Source: Streptomyces longwoodensis (GTDB lineage: Bacteria > Actinomycetota > Actinomycetes > Streptomycetales > Streptomycetaceae). Taken from it: a DNA stretch of 64,000 bases. The DNA lies in the NCBI RefSeq assembly GCF_001514125.1, contig NZ_KQ948550.1:897518-961517 (forward strand). The letters run 5' to 3'. Below are positions 35,846 through 44,092 of the stretch, piece after piece. The translations under genes were made by a program, and so were the position numbers. The notes beneath the pieces were generated by a model, which ran no database searches, was not told where the DNA came from, and was given only the letters and a program-made list of their open reading frames with translations. The number at the start of each line of letters is the position of its first letter. The stretch's first letter is position 1.

Positions 35846-36232
35846 GTGAGTGTGTCTCCTTCGAAGCGGGCGGCGGGTATGCGCATCGCGAGCTCGTCGT
35901 GGTGGCCGTGGGCGATCAGCGCGGTGAGGGAGATGCAGCTGCGGGTGCGGCGGTCCAGGCCGGGTCGGGTCCAGATTCCCCCAGGCGTAGCGGGTGATCA
36001 GGTTTTGGAAGGGTGCCGTGAACGCGTTGGTGGCGGCTACGGCCCGCGCCACGTATTCCTCACCGAGCACGGCACGCCGTACGGCCATGCCATCGCGCCG
36101 GCGTGGTGGCGTCGAGGTGGTCCGTCAACGCGTTCAGTAAGAGGTGCGGTTGCTCGACGGGCGCGAGATGGGCGGCGCCGTCGATCCCCAGCCGAGTGGA
36201 TCGGGTGATGCCGTCGACCAGTCGTCGGGCGT
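35842..36232 (-). pseudogene. pcaL: pcaL remnant (enol-lactonase tail + carboxymuconolactone decarboxylase), frameshifted
   Basis: On the minus strand one frame gives the end of a 3-oxoadipate enol-lactonase (GAAHLAPVEQPHLLLNALTDHL). A shift then leads into GMAVRRAVLGEEYVARAVAATNAF and LITRYAWG of 4-carboxymuconolactone decarboxylase. An extra G in a GGGGG run (about 35980) then throws the rest into another frame (LDRRTRSCISLTALIAHGHHDELAM), which ends early in DTLT. So there are at least two frameshifts and a 3' deletion. PcaL is normally the fused PcaD-PcaC protein of the beta-ketoadipate pathway. Confidence 0.8.
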
Positions 36233-36235
36233 GCG

Positions 36236-36405
36236 GGGGCCCTGGTCGTCGGTGAGACAGCGGCCCACTCGGGTGAAGTTGGGGTTGGCGGGCGGGGTGC
36301 TGATCGCGCTGGTGGGCGCAGCGGCCGGAGGCATTTGGCCTGCCAGATTTCCCACCAGATGACCGCGCAGCGGGCGCCTTTCGCGGTCCACGTATCTCGT
36401 CCCGG
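36236..36405 (-). pseudogene. pcaH: pcaH fragment (protocatechuate 3,4-dioxygenase beta), frameshifted
   Basis: Short blocks in different minus-strand frames spell a PcaH core: RPLRGHLV, then EIWQA, then GRCAHQRDQHPA, then NPNFTRVGRCLTDDQG. Single-base indels separate them. After the last block the sequence jumps directly into pcaD/pcaL sequence, so the rest of pcaH and any pcaG and pcaB were deleted. Confidence 0.75.
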
Positions 36406-36484
36406 CGGAGCGGATTCTGGCCGGGGGTGACACAGTTCCTTGACCCGGGCCGAGCCCGGTCCCGGTTTCGGTCGCGAAACACGG

Positions 36485-37378
36485 CTACACCTCGCGCTCG
36501 AAGGACGATGTGCAACTGCCCAGAAGCGCCAAAACCTGTTCGGATGGAGCCACGCGAGTCACCATGCCCGATTGTGTCGCCATTCCGTCGACGCTCAGTG
36601 CCCGTAAGCGGATCCCCGGGTGTTGCGCGTACTCCCGCGCCTCGTCCTGGACGGCCGTCCAGGAGTCGCCGTACCGGGCGATCCCGTCGAGTGCCTCCCG
36701 TACCGATGTCGCATAGCGCAAGGGGATCGACTCCAGCCCGAGGCGCCGCCGGGCCGAAATGATCAGCTCGACCAACGTCAGGTGGAAGGCCGACGGGATC
36801 TGACGCATCGGCAGTTCCCCCAGTGCCTCCACGCCGACGCTCTCTTGCTCGGCCAGCCCACAGGAGCTGGGAAGGGCCGCCAGTACGGGACGCCATTTCA
36901 ATCGGTGCAGCAGTAAACCAGGGGTGGGAGGGACGAGGTGATCGACCATGGCCGCGTCGAGGGCGCCGGTGCGCACGAGATCCAGCCTCGTTCCGTCGGA
37001 CACGTCCACTAGGTGGACCGTCAGCCCGGGGCGGCTCTGCATCAGTGTGTCCGCGGCCAGCCGCAGACGGGCACGACTGCGCAGCGATGTGGCGATGCGA
37101 AGGGAATTCCCCCGGGAGGACGCGTAGCGCGCGGCGATCAGTTGGGTTTCCTGCGCCGTCAGCAAGACTGCGCGCGCCGCCGGCAGGAGGGCTTCGCCGG
37201 CCTCCGTCAGACACACCCGCCGCGTGGACCGGTTGAAAAGCTTCACGCGCAGTCCACGCTCCAGTTGCCGGATCTGCTGGCTCACCGCCGGCTGGACCAC
37301 GTGCAGTCTGCGCGCGGCACGGCCGAAATGCAGTTCCTCGGCGACGGCGACGAAGAACTCGATTTGACGTAATTCCAT
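36485..37378 (-). CDS. LysR-family regulator
   Basis: A 297-residue LysR protein. The N-terminal winged HTH is [40 protein letters not shown]; the C-terminal effector domain begins about residue 90 ([15 protein letters not shown]). ATG at 37378. It is divergent from the biosynthetic operon that begins at 37862, with a TGATA-N13-TATCA box in between, which makes it the likely pathway regulator. However, its position next to pca/pob remnants means it could instead have been a pca regulator. No TTA codon was noticed in it. Confidence 0.9.
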   Translation of the reverse strand: MELRQIEFFVAVAEELHFGRAARRLHVVQPAVSQQIRQLERGLRVKLFNRSTRRVCLTEAGEALLPAARAVLLTAQETQLIAARYASSRGNSLRIATSLRSRARLRLAADTLMQSRPGLTVHLVDVSDGTRLDLVRTGALDAAMVDHLVPPTPGLLLHRLKWRPVLAALPSSCGLAEQESVGVEALGELPMRQIPSAFHLTLVELIISARRRLGLESIPLRYATSVREALDGIARYGDSWTAVQDEAREYAQHPGIRLRALSVDGMATQSGMVTRVAPSEQVLALLGSCTSSFEREV

Positions 37379-37861
37379 GGTTCGACCCCCGTACGATCGT
37401 CTGCGCTTCGCAGCCGTGAGAAGGACCGGGCGGGGGGACAACGAGAAGGGTGTCCGGGGCCTCGGCGTCCCTCCTGACAGATGGAGCGGCAGGAAAGCGT
37501 CATACTGCGCTTCAGCGATTCAGGCGGCGCGGGAAGGCGGTCCGGTGAATCGAGGGAAAGGCGAATGCGCGGACGTCAAGAGGCCGTCCGTCGCGGAGCA
37601 GCCCTAGGGATCCGCTTCAGCGGGTACAGAGCGCGCTCGCCTGCCGCTGGAGGTCGACGTGCCGTCGTGTGACGAGGCGGAGTCGAATGATCACTGCCTC
37701 AGTGTGACCTCGTGTCCATGCACGGTCAAGAAAGTTTGCGCCATCGGCTCATTGATAACGCGCGCTGATCTATCACGGCACGGAGCGGTTCGTGACCCCA
37801 GGATGAGGCCGTGGCACGGGATCGCCGAACCGGCCGTCAATCTCTCGGGGGAGGCAACACT
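37379..37861. other. 483-bp divergent promoter region of the biosynthetic cluster
   Basis: No convincing gene lies on either strand. GC content falls in the right half, with AT-rich stretches around 37685-37775 suited to promoters. The ribosome site GGGGGAGG (just before 37862) is at the right end. Contains the LysR-type box listed separately. Confidence 0.6.
37753..37775. promoter_or_regulatory. LysR-type box TGATA-N13-TATCA
   Basis: TGATA (37753-37757) and TATCA (37771-37775) form an interrupted dyad with the T-N-A geometry of LysR sites, about 85 bp before the first biosynthetic gene and 375 bp from the divergent lysR start. TTTGCG and TTGATA nearby may belong to a promoter. Confidence 0.5.
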
Positions 37862-38923
37862 GTGAGAGTCGGAGTCGTCGGATGCGGCCAGATCGTCGAG
37901 CAGGGTCATCTGCCGGTTCTGCTGGGAACGCCCGGCCTGCACCTGACCGGGCTCGTCGACCTAGTGCCCCACAGGGCGCTCCGGCTGGCCGGACTGGCGC
38001 AGACCGGCGGCCAGTCGGTACCGGTGTTCCGCAGCGTGGCGGAGCTGGTGGACCGAGCCCGGCCCGATCTGGTGCTGCTCGCCACGCCACCGTCCGTGCG
38101 CTCCGCCGAGCTGCGCACCCTCGGGGAGGCCGGTGTTGCCGTCCTGTGCGAGAAGCCGTTGGCCAACTCGGTCGAGGAGGCGGACGCCCTGCTGTCGGAC
38201 GCTGCCCGCACGGGCGCCAAGGTCTTCATGACGCACAACTACGCCTTCTTCCCGGAGTACCTGCTCCTGATCCGACTCGTGCGGGAAGGCCATATCGGTT
38301 CGTTGCGTTCGATCCTGATCAGCTGTCTCGGGTCGTACCCCTGGGACGGCGTCGCGGAGTTCCGCCCAGGCTGGCGTTACGACCGAACCCTCTCGGGCGG
38401 TGGCCGGCTCGTGGACACGGGCTGGCACGCCCTGTACCTGGCCGAGCTTCTGGCCGGCCGGGCCCCCACCGAGGTCATGGCGACCGCCGAGTTCGACCCC
38501 GCCCCGCCGTTCGACCGCGAGTGCTTCGCGCACTACCGGCACGGTGACGTCCACGTCTCGCTCGCCGTTGGCACCGGACACGGTCCCGTCGCCTTCGAGG
38601 TGCGGGGTGAACAGGGGCGTCTGCACTTGGACTTCGACCCGGCCGCCGGTGACTACAGCGCGGTCCCGCGGGCAGTCCGCCTCTACCGGGACGGCCGGCC
38701 AGTCCACAGCTGGGACGTCCCCAGGGAGCGGGGGATGATCACACAGGGCCTGTACGAGGAGATCGGGAACCGACTGGCCCACGGCACCGAACCGTACCCG
38801 CACTCCCTGCGCCACGGACGCGACCTGGTCGCAACCGTCGAGACGACATACCAGGCCGCACAGGAGCGGCGGTGGCTGTCCCTGGACGCCAGGGCGGAGG
38901 AGGCGGGCCGTGCCGCGGTCTGA
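37862..38923 (+). CDS. Gfo/Idh/MocA-family oxidoreductase
   Basis: A 353-residue NAD(P)-dependent sugar or cyclitol dehydrogenase-like enzyme, first gene of the biosynthetic operon. The N-terminal Rossmann motif is GVVGCGQIVEQGH; the EKP catalytic motif is seen as LCEKPLANS; the C-terminal alpha/beta domain contains GGGRLVDTGWHALYLAELL with the conserved Asp/His pair. GTG at 37862 follows GGGGGAGG at eight bases, preferred over ATG 37811. Family members oxidise inositol, UDP-sugars or related polyols. The inositol-phosphatase-like gene two positions downstream makes a cyclitol substrate plausible. It overlaps the next gene by 14 bp. Confidence 0.88.
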   Translation: MRVGVVGCGQIVEQGHLPVLLGTPGLHLTGLVDLVPHRALRLAGLAQTGGQSVPVFRSVAELVDRARPDLVLLATPPSVRSAELRTLGEAGVAVLCEKPLANSVEEADALLSDAARTGAKVFMTHNYAFFPEYLLLIRLVREGHIGSLRSILISCLGSYPWDGVAEFRPGWRYDRTLSGGGRLVDTGWHALYLAELLAGRAPTEVMATAEFDPAPPFDRECFAHYRHGDVHVSLAVGTGHGPVAFEVRGEQGRLHLDFDPAAGDYSAVPRAVRLYRDGRPVHSWDVPRERGMITQGLYEEIGNRLAHGTEPYPHSLRHGRDLVATVETTYQAAQERRWLSLDARAEEAGRAAV

Positions 38924-39764
38924 CACGCTCCCAGCGGCCCCGCGCTTCACCGGCGAGGCACCCGTCGAAGTGCACACCCTGCTCTCCCACCAGCACGTGG
39001 AGCGCTGTCTGGTGGCCCTGCGCTCCCTTGCCCGATTTTGGACGGCCCCGGCCGTCGTACTTCACGACGACGGAACGCTCGACGCCGACGACCACGTCCG
39101 GCTGCGTGCTCTGGGCGCCGCGCGGGTCGTGTCCCGGGCGGAGGCCGACGCGCAGGTCGAACAGACCCTCGCCAACTTCCCGCTCGTACTGCGCACCCGC
39201 CGTGGCAACCCGCGGATCATGCAGCTCGTGGACTACTTCGTGCTCGCCGGGCGGCCACGGGTGATCGGCATGGACTCCGACGTGGTGTTCCTCAACCGGC
39301 CGGACCGGCTGATCGACTGGGCGAACGGCGCCGAGGCGACCGCGCTGCTCTACTCGCCCGAGCACGGCTGGCAGCCGAAGGGGATCCACTGGCTGCCGGA
39401 CGCCGTACCCGGGCGGCCGTTCGTCGACGACATGTGCTGCGGCTTCGTCGCCGCGGATGCTGCCACGTTTTTCGACGCGGCCTACCTCGAAGAGCTGATG
39501 CAGCGCACGGACCCGGACATACTGCCCCGCCCGCGCTTCGTCACCCAGATGCTGTACTCGCTGATGGCAGGGCGGCTCAGTCCGGAACTCGTGCGGGACT
39601 TGGGTGAGCCGTACCGCTCCGGGCGCCTGGAGTGGCTGCCCGAGCTGCCCGAGCGGGTCATCTGCCACTACTTCGGCTCCCACGACGGCGAGGACTACCT
39701 CAGCACGCTCACGGCGGCCGACCCGGGACTGCGGCAACCGTCGACGGAAGAGCCGGCCTCATGA
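38910..39764 (+). CDS. GT-A-fold glycosyltransferase-like protein
   Basis: A 284-residue protein resembling nucleotide-diphospho-sugar transferases. VEVHTLLSHQHVERCLVALRSL starts the Rossmann-like half, and IGMDSDVVFLNRP carries a DxD-type motif for metal and nucleotide-sugar binding; later VDDMCCGFVAAD has two adjacent Cys. The ending YFGSHDGEDYLS is acidic. I do not know a characterised homologue. Its GTG start lies inside the oxidoreductase gene, and its stop overlaps the phosphatase gene (ATGA). It probably adds a sugar to the cyclitol or acyl part, or is a non-catalytic relative. Confidence 0.65.
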   Translation: MPRSDTLPAAPRFTGEAPVEVHTLLSHQHVERCLVALRSLARFWTAPAVVLHDDGTLDADDHVRLRALGAARVVSRAEADAQVEQTLANFPLVLRTRRGNPRIMQLVDYFVLAGRPRVIGMDSDVVFLNRPDRLIDWANGAEATALLYSPEHGWQPKGIHWLPDAVPGRPFVDDMCCGFVAADAATFFDAAYLEELMQRTDPDILPRPRFVTQMLYSLMAGRLSPELVRDLGEPYRSGRLEWLPELPERVICHYFGSHDGEDYLSTLTAADPGLRQPSTEEPAS

Positions 39765-40603
39765 CCAGCCGCCACGAGCCACGAATGCTGCTGGAAACCG
39801 CCGTGCAGGCCTGCCATCGGGCGGGGCGCATCCTGATGGCGGCCCGCGCCGAGAACCTGCTGACGCATCCCAAACAGGGAGCGCACGATCTGGTGACCGA
39901 GTACGACCTGCGGGCCGAGACGGCCATCGTCGAGACCCTCCTCGCACGCCACCCGGACTCCACGGTCACCGGCGAGGAGGGCGGGGACCGCGGCTCGGGA
40001 GCCATCCGGTGGTACGTCGACCCCATCGACGGCACCAATAACTTCGCACACGGGCTGCCCCTGTTCTGTGTGTCGATCGCCGCCGCGCTGGACGGAGTAC
40101 TGGTGGCCGCGTGCGTGTACGACCCGTCGCGGGACGAGACGTTCACCAGCGTGTGCGGTGCGCTCGAACTCAACGGCCGCCCTCTTCCCTCCGCCGCCCC
40201 CGTCGGCGGACCCGCCGTGGTGCTGACCGACTTCCCCCGCGGAGGCTCCAACCCCGACGAGCGGGAACTCGCCCTGTGGGCGGGCCTGGTGCGCGCCTAC
40301 GACGTACGGCGGATCGGCTCCTCCGCGTTGGCCCTTGCCTATACGGCGGTCGGCCGCGGGCAGATCGCCTGCAACCTGGGCACGCGGTCCTGGGACGTCG
40401 CGGCCGGAGCGGCGCTCATCGCCGCCGCCGGCGGCCGGTACCTCACACCGGGTCTCGCGGCAGGCGCCACGCTGCACGAACGGCTGGAGGCGCCCGCCTT
40501 CCTGGCCTACGGTCCGGGCGTCGCGCACTCCGCGCTGCTGGAGGCCGAACTCACGCGGCTAGGACGGTTGATGTTGACGAGCACCGAGGAGGTGGTCCGA
40601 TGA
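39761..40603 (+). CDS. inositol monophosphatase-family phosphatase
   Basis: A 280-residue Mg-dependent, Li-sensitive-type phosphatase. Metal sites: GEEGG (Glu), WYVDPIDGTNNFAHG (Asp-Pro-Ile-Asp-Gly-Thr) and SWDVAAGAALIAAAGG (Asp). The substrate pocket is not diagnostic; the family covers inositol-1-phosphate, histidinol phosphate and 3'-phosphoadenosine phosphates. Placed between sugar enzymes and beside a cyclitol-type dehydrogenase, dephosphorylation of an inositol or sugar phosphate intermediate is likely. No myo-inositol-phosphate synthase is in the window; that would come from primary metabolism. ATGA overlaps at both ends. Confidence 0.9.
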   Translation: MTSRHEPRMLLETAVQACHRAGRILMAARAENLLTHPKQGAHDLVTEYDLRAETAIVETLLARHPDSTVTGEEGGDRGSGAIRWYVDPIDGTNNFAHGLPLFCVSIAAALDGVLVAACVYDPSRDETFTSVCGALELNGRPLPSAAPVGGPAVVLTDFPRGGSNPDERELALWAGLVRAYDVRRIGSSALALAYTAVGRGQIACNLGTRSWDVAAGAALIAAAGGRYLTPGLAAGATLHERLEAPAFLAYGPGVAHSALLEAELTRLGRLMLTSTEEVVR

Positions 40604-41604
40604 GCGCCCCCGGGACCCCGCTCGGGCAGGTCCTGTCGCAGAGGCCGTACGCCGCGCTCTTCCCAGGCGCCGGCACGCAACGGCCGGGCATGGCCGCGCG
40701 TCTGCTGGCGCACTCGCCCGCCGCCCGCGAGCTGCTGGACCGCCTGGAGGCTGCCTGCGGCCTCCCGCTGCGCGACATCTGCCGGGACGGAAGCCCTCGC
40801 CAGTTGCGTTCGGTCGAACTTGCCTACCCGGCTGTCTTCGTGACGGGCCTGCTGGCCTTCTCGGCTCTCGTGGAGCACCAGGGTGCGGCGTGGCGGCCCC
40901 CGGCGCTGGTGGGCGGCCACAGCCTCGGGCACTTCACCGCCCTCGTCTGCGCCGGCGCGCTGACGGCCGAGGACGCCCTGGAGTTCGTCCGAGAACGGGC
41001 CCGGCTCATGGAGGCCGAGGCCACGCGACGTCCCGGCGGCATGCTGTCGGTCGTCGGCGCTGACCACGACCGGGTGGCCCGGACGTGCGCGAGGTGCCCG
41101 GAAGAACTCGGCGTGCTCACCATCGGCTGCCGCAACGGAGCCCGCCACCTGGTCGTATCCGGGGACCGCGCGGCCGTCCTCTGGCTGCGCGAGCACGCCG
41201 ACGTCCTGGAGGCCGAGAAGGTGACCGATGTCCGCACCGGACTCGCCGCGCACTCCAGCCTCATGGCACCGGTGCGGGACCGTCTGCGGGCACCGGCCGG
41301 CCGGCTGGCCGTGTCACAGCCAAAGGTCTCGGTGGTGAGCAACCTGACCGGCCGCCCCTTGACCGACGCCGACGACATCCGGGCCGAGCTGGCAGATCAC
41401 GTCGCCGCCCAGGTGCGCTGGGACTTGTGCCTGGAAGGCGTCACCGAGCGCGGCGCGCACGTCGTGCTCGACTTAGGTCCCGGCCAGGCGATGGCCTCGC
41501 TCGCCCGCAGTCATGGCCTGCGCGCTGCCGCAGTCAACAGCATGGAGCCGCTGCCGGCGGTCCTTGCCGCACCGGTACGGCCGGCCGAGGAACTGGTCCA
41601 GTGA
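40600..41604 (+). CDS. malonyl-CoA:ACP transacylase (discrete AT)
   Basis: A 334-residue FabD-like acyltransferase loading malonyl (or related) units on carrier protein. The nucleophile is Ser108 in GGHSLGHF, the His partner is His218 in LAAHSSLM, and the Arg that binds the carboxylate lies in RERARLM. The N-terminal GAGTQRPGM block is normal. A rare TTA leucine codon occurs at 41473-41475 (codon 292, VVLDLGPGQ), so translation should need the bldA tRNA. It is coupled at both ends (ATGA, GTGA). It serves the KS/ACP set of the cluster; which extender it prefers is not visible. Confidence 0.9.
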   Translation: MSAPGTPLGQVLSQRPYAALFPGAGTQRPGMAARLLAHSPAARELLDRLEAACGLPLRDICRDGSPRQLRSVELAYPAVFVTGLLAFSALVEHQGAAWRPPALVGGHSLGHFTALVCAGALTAEDALEFVRERARLMEAEATRRPGGMLSVVGADHDRVARTCARCPEELGVLTIGCRNGARHLVVSGDRAAVLWLREHADVLEAEKVTDVRTGLAAHSSLMAPVRDRLRAPAGRLAVSQPKVSVVSNLTGRPLTDADDIRAELADHVAAQVRWDLCLEGVTERGAHVVLDLGPGQAMASLARSHGLRAAAVNSMEPLPAVLAAPVRPAEELVQ

Positions 41605-43052
41605 TCTCCGCCGAGCGGTTCTGCGCTGAACTGGACGCGCGCGGTGTCGGCCTGGTGACCGGGGTGCCGTGCGGTTGGCTCCAGGGACCATTGGCCCTGC
41701 TGGCGCGGCAGCCGGGGCGCTACGTGCCAGCCGCCAACGAAGGCGCCGCCCTGGCGATCGCAGCCGGCGCCGAACTGGCCGGGCAGCGCAGCGCGGTACT
41801 GATCCAGAACTCAGGCTTCGGCAATCTGATCAACCCGCTGACCTCGCTCATCGACACATTCGCCGTCCCCGTCGTCATCTTCATGACCCTTCGCGGCTGG
41901 CCCCGGCCGGAGGACGACGAGCCCCAGCACTCGCTGACCGGCCCCACCACCGAGCCCTTGCTGAGCCAACTGGGCATCGGGCACCAGGTTCTGGCACCGG
42001 GCGACGACGGTCTCGCCCAAGCATGGGAGGCGGCGGACCGAGCACGGGCCGAACGCCGTCCCTACGCCGTCCTCGTACCGCGCGGCCGGATCGGGCGCGT
42101 GGAGAAACCGCAGTCGGACAACGACCCCAGCGGCGAGGGTTACGACCGGGGACAGGCCATCGAAGACCTAGTGCCGTGGCTGCGGGGCTCCGCAGTGTTC
42201 GCGACGACGGGACGCACCTCCCGGGAACTCTTCACTCGGGCCGATTCCCCCGCCCACTTCTACATGCTGGGCTCGATGGGCCATGCCCTGGCCCTCGGGC
42301 TCGGCGCGGCAATCTCCCGGCCCGACCGGCGGATCGTCGTACTGGACGGCGACGGCGCCCTGGTCATGCACCTGGGGACAGCACTCACCGTCGGAGCACA
42401 GGCCCCGGCCAACCTGATCCACATCGTGCTGGACAACCGGATCTACGACTCCACCGGGGGCCAGCCGGTGCCGGGTCCCGCCGACTGGAGGTCCCTCGGG
42501 CACGCCGCCGGCTACCGGGGCGTCCACCTTGCGTCGTCGCCGGCAGGCGTGGCCCGTGCCATGGCCACCGCGACCGACGAGCCGGGTCCGCGTCTCGTGG
42601 TCCTGCGCGTCACACGGTCCGGACGGCGCCCGACCCGGCATCCGCTGGCCGCCCTCGGTGCCGGAGATCTCGCTGCACGTTTCCACACAGCCCTGGAGGG
42701 GGCTGCCGCCGGCAGCCGTTCCCGTCCTGGTGAACCGGAGGTGAGCATGGTGTCCCGTCCGCTGCCGCACGATCCCACGACTCCCGCAACTCCCGACCCC
42801 GACACACTGCGCGGGGAAGTCCTGCAAACGGTCGCCGAGTTGCTGGCGGACGAGGGCCGGCCGGTCGAGGTCCACGACGACGACGTCCTCGCAGACCTGG
42901 CGCTGGACTCCATAGCCCTGATGTTCGTACTGACGCACTTCGAGCGGCGCTACGACGTCGCGTTCGACAACGACACGCTGCGTCCCGACCGCTATGTGAC
43001 CGTCGGTGACCTGGCGGCCTTCGTCGCCGAGCAGGTGAGCGCACGAGGATGA
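41601..43052 (+). CDS. phosphonopyruvate-decarboxylase-like TPP enzyme fused to acyl carrier protein
   Basis: A 483-residue fusion. Residues about 1-370 align with Fom2-type phosphonopyruvate decarboxylases: GVPCGWLQGPLALL, NEGAALAIAAG (Glu activating the cofactor), QNSGFGNLINPLTSL, DEPQHSLTG, TTGRTSRELF, FYMLGSMGHALALG and the TPP-Mg motif DGDGALVMHLG ... DNRIYDSTGGQ. After a Pro-rich linker, residues about 400-483 form an acyl carrier protein with phosphopantetheine Ser437 in ALDSIALMF. No PEP mutase or other phosphonate gene is nearby, so the substrate is probably another 2-keto acid. ATG 42747 with GGAGGTG could also give free ACP. GTGA coupling to the AT gene. Confidence 0.88.
   Translation: MISAERFCAELDARGVGLVTGVPCGWLQGPLALLARQPGRYVPAANEGAALAIAAGAELAGQRSAVLIQNSGFGNLINPLTSLIDTFAVPVVIFMTLRGWPRPEDDEPQHSLTGPTTEPLLSQLGIGHQVLAPGDDGLAQAWEAADRARAERRPYAVLVPRGRIGRVEKPQSDNDPSGEGYDRGQAIEDLVPWLRGSAVFATTGRTSRELFTRADSPAHFYMLGSMGHALALGLGAAISRPDRRIVVLDGDGALVMHLGTALTVGAQAPANLIHIVLDNRIYDSTGGQPVPGPADWRSLGHAAGYRGVHLASSPAGVARAMATATDEPGPRLVVLRVTRSGRRPTRHPLAALGAGDLAARFHTALEGAAAGSRSRPGEPEVSMVSRPLPHDPTTPATPDPDTLRGEVLQTVAELLADEGRPVEVHDDDVLADLALDSIALMFVLTHFERRYDVAFDNDTLRPDRYVTVGDLAAFVAEQVSARG
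42747..43052 (+). CDS. possible internally started free acyl carrier protein
   Basis: Inside the fusion gene, GGAGGTGAGC precedes an in-frame ATG (42747; GTG at 42750) that would yield a 101-residue stand-alone ACP carrying the same DSIAL site. Such a strong ribosome site within a linker is unlikely by chance and suggests either two products from one frame or a fusion of two formerly coupled genes. Confidence 0.45.
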   Translation: MVSRPLPHDPTTPATPDPDTLRGEVLQTVAELLADEGRPVEVHDDDVLADLALDSIALMFVLTHFERRYDVAFDNDTLRPDRYVTVGDLAAFVAEQVSARG

Positions 43053-44092
43053 CGACACGGAGGAGTCCCGCCGCCGTGGAGCCGGACGACCGTCTCCTGC
43101 AGGACCTGGTCCTGGGCCACTGGAAACTGCCCGCACTCGCGGCCGCTTACCGCGTCGGGCTGCTGGCCCGGCTGGCCGACGAACCGCTCACCAGGGCTGA
43201 GGTGTCGGTCGCGTGCGGCACTGAGCCGCTGGCGACCGGGTCGGTGCTCGAACTGCTGGCCTCCCTGCACCTGCTGGAGCGTTGGGGCGACCGCTACGAA
43301 GTGACGGCGGTGACCCGGCGGTACCTGCTGCCCGGCGCGGCCGACGACTGGGGACCGATGCTCCGGCTGGTGTGGGACGACAGGTGCGCCGCTGTCCGCG
43401 ACGCCCTGCTGGGGGACGCGCCCCGAGGGTATGGAAGCCGCTCCTTGTGGCAGGTCCATCAGGAGGTGCCCCGGCAGGCGGAGATCTTCACCCACGCCAT
43501 GCACGCCCATTCGGCGGCGGCCGCAACGGCGTTCGCCGAACGGGCCGACTTGCTGGGGGTCCCCGCCCGGGCGCACGTGCTGGACGTCGCCGGGGGGCGC
43601 GGCACCTACGCCATCGCCCTGGCCCGGCGGTACCCGGAGCTCACCGCGACCGTCCTGGAACTCGAATCCGTCTGCCCGATCGCTTCCCGCGCGGTCGGCG
43701 AGGCCGGGCTGGACGGACGGATCGAGGTCGTGGGGGGCGACATGTTCACCACGTCCTGGCCGTCCGCGGACGTGGTCCTGCTCGCCGACGTGATGCACAA
43801 CTGGCCGGTGGGTCAGTGCCGGACGCTGGCCGACCATGCGAGGGAGGCACTGCGACCCGGTGGCCGCCTGCTCGTCCACGACATGCTCCTCGACGACGCC
43901 GTGCCCGGCCCCGCGACCGCCGCGGCCAACGCCGTGGCGATGGCGGCCACCACTGGGGGACACCAGTTCACCGCGACGGAACTCGCCGCCCTGCTGCGGC
44001 AAGCGGGGTTCACCACGGTTTCCAGCACTCCTTCGTTCGGCTACTTCTCCGTCACCACCGCCCGCGCAGCGGGTTCTGAGGGGGCATCCTGA
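43049..44092 (+). CDS. SAM-dependent O-methyltransferase
   Basis: A 347-residue methyltransferase of the actinobacterial O-methyltransferase 2 type. The N-terminal dimerisation/winged-helix part (about 1-150) starts LLQDLVLGHWKLPALAAAYRVGLL. The SAM-binding motif is LDVAGGRGTYAIAL, with the acidic residue in ATVLELESV and motif IV in DVVLLADVMHNWP; the catalytic-type His is in HNW. Such enzymes methylate phenolic or polyol hydroxyls. Here the catechol or phenol of a hydroxybenzoate-derived unit or a cyclitol hydroxyl could be the target. ATGA coupling with the ACP end; its stop overlaps the GT2 start. Confidence 0.88.
   Translation: MTTRRSPAAVEPDDRLLQDLVLGHWKLPALAAAYRVGLLARLADEPLTRAEVSVACGTEPLATGSVLELLASLHLLERWGDRYEVTAVTRRYLLPGAADDWGPMLRLVWDDRCAAVRDALLGDAPRGYGSRSLWQVHQEVPRQAEIFTHAMHAHSAAAATAFAERADLLGVPARAHVLDVAGGRGTYAIALARRYPELTATVLELESVCPIASRAVGEAGLDGRIEVVGGDMFTTSWPSADVVLLADVMHNWPVGQCRTLADHAREALRPGGRLLVHDMLLDDAVPGPATAAANAVAMAATTGGHQFTATELAALLRQAGFTTVSSTPSFGYFSVTTARAAGSEGAS

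Noticed and set aside
37481..37672. Small plus-strand frame in the divergent promoter region
   Set aside because: Basic, low-complexity, no ribosome site and atypical codon pattern; regarded as non-coding.
37811..37861. Earlier ATG start for the Gfo/Idh/MocA gene
   Set aside because: It adds 17 residues before the Rossmann strand and has no ribosome site, whereas GTG 37862 has GGGGGAGG at proper spacing.
41601..43052. Phosphonate biosynthesis cluster
   Set aside because: The decarboxylase resembles Fom2, but no PEP mutase or other phosphonate gene is present in the window.
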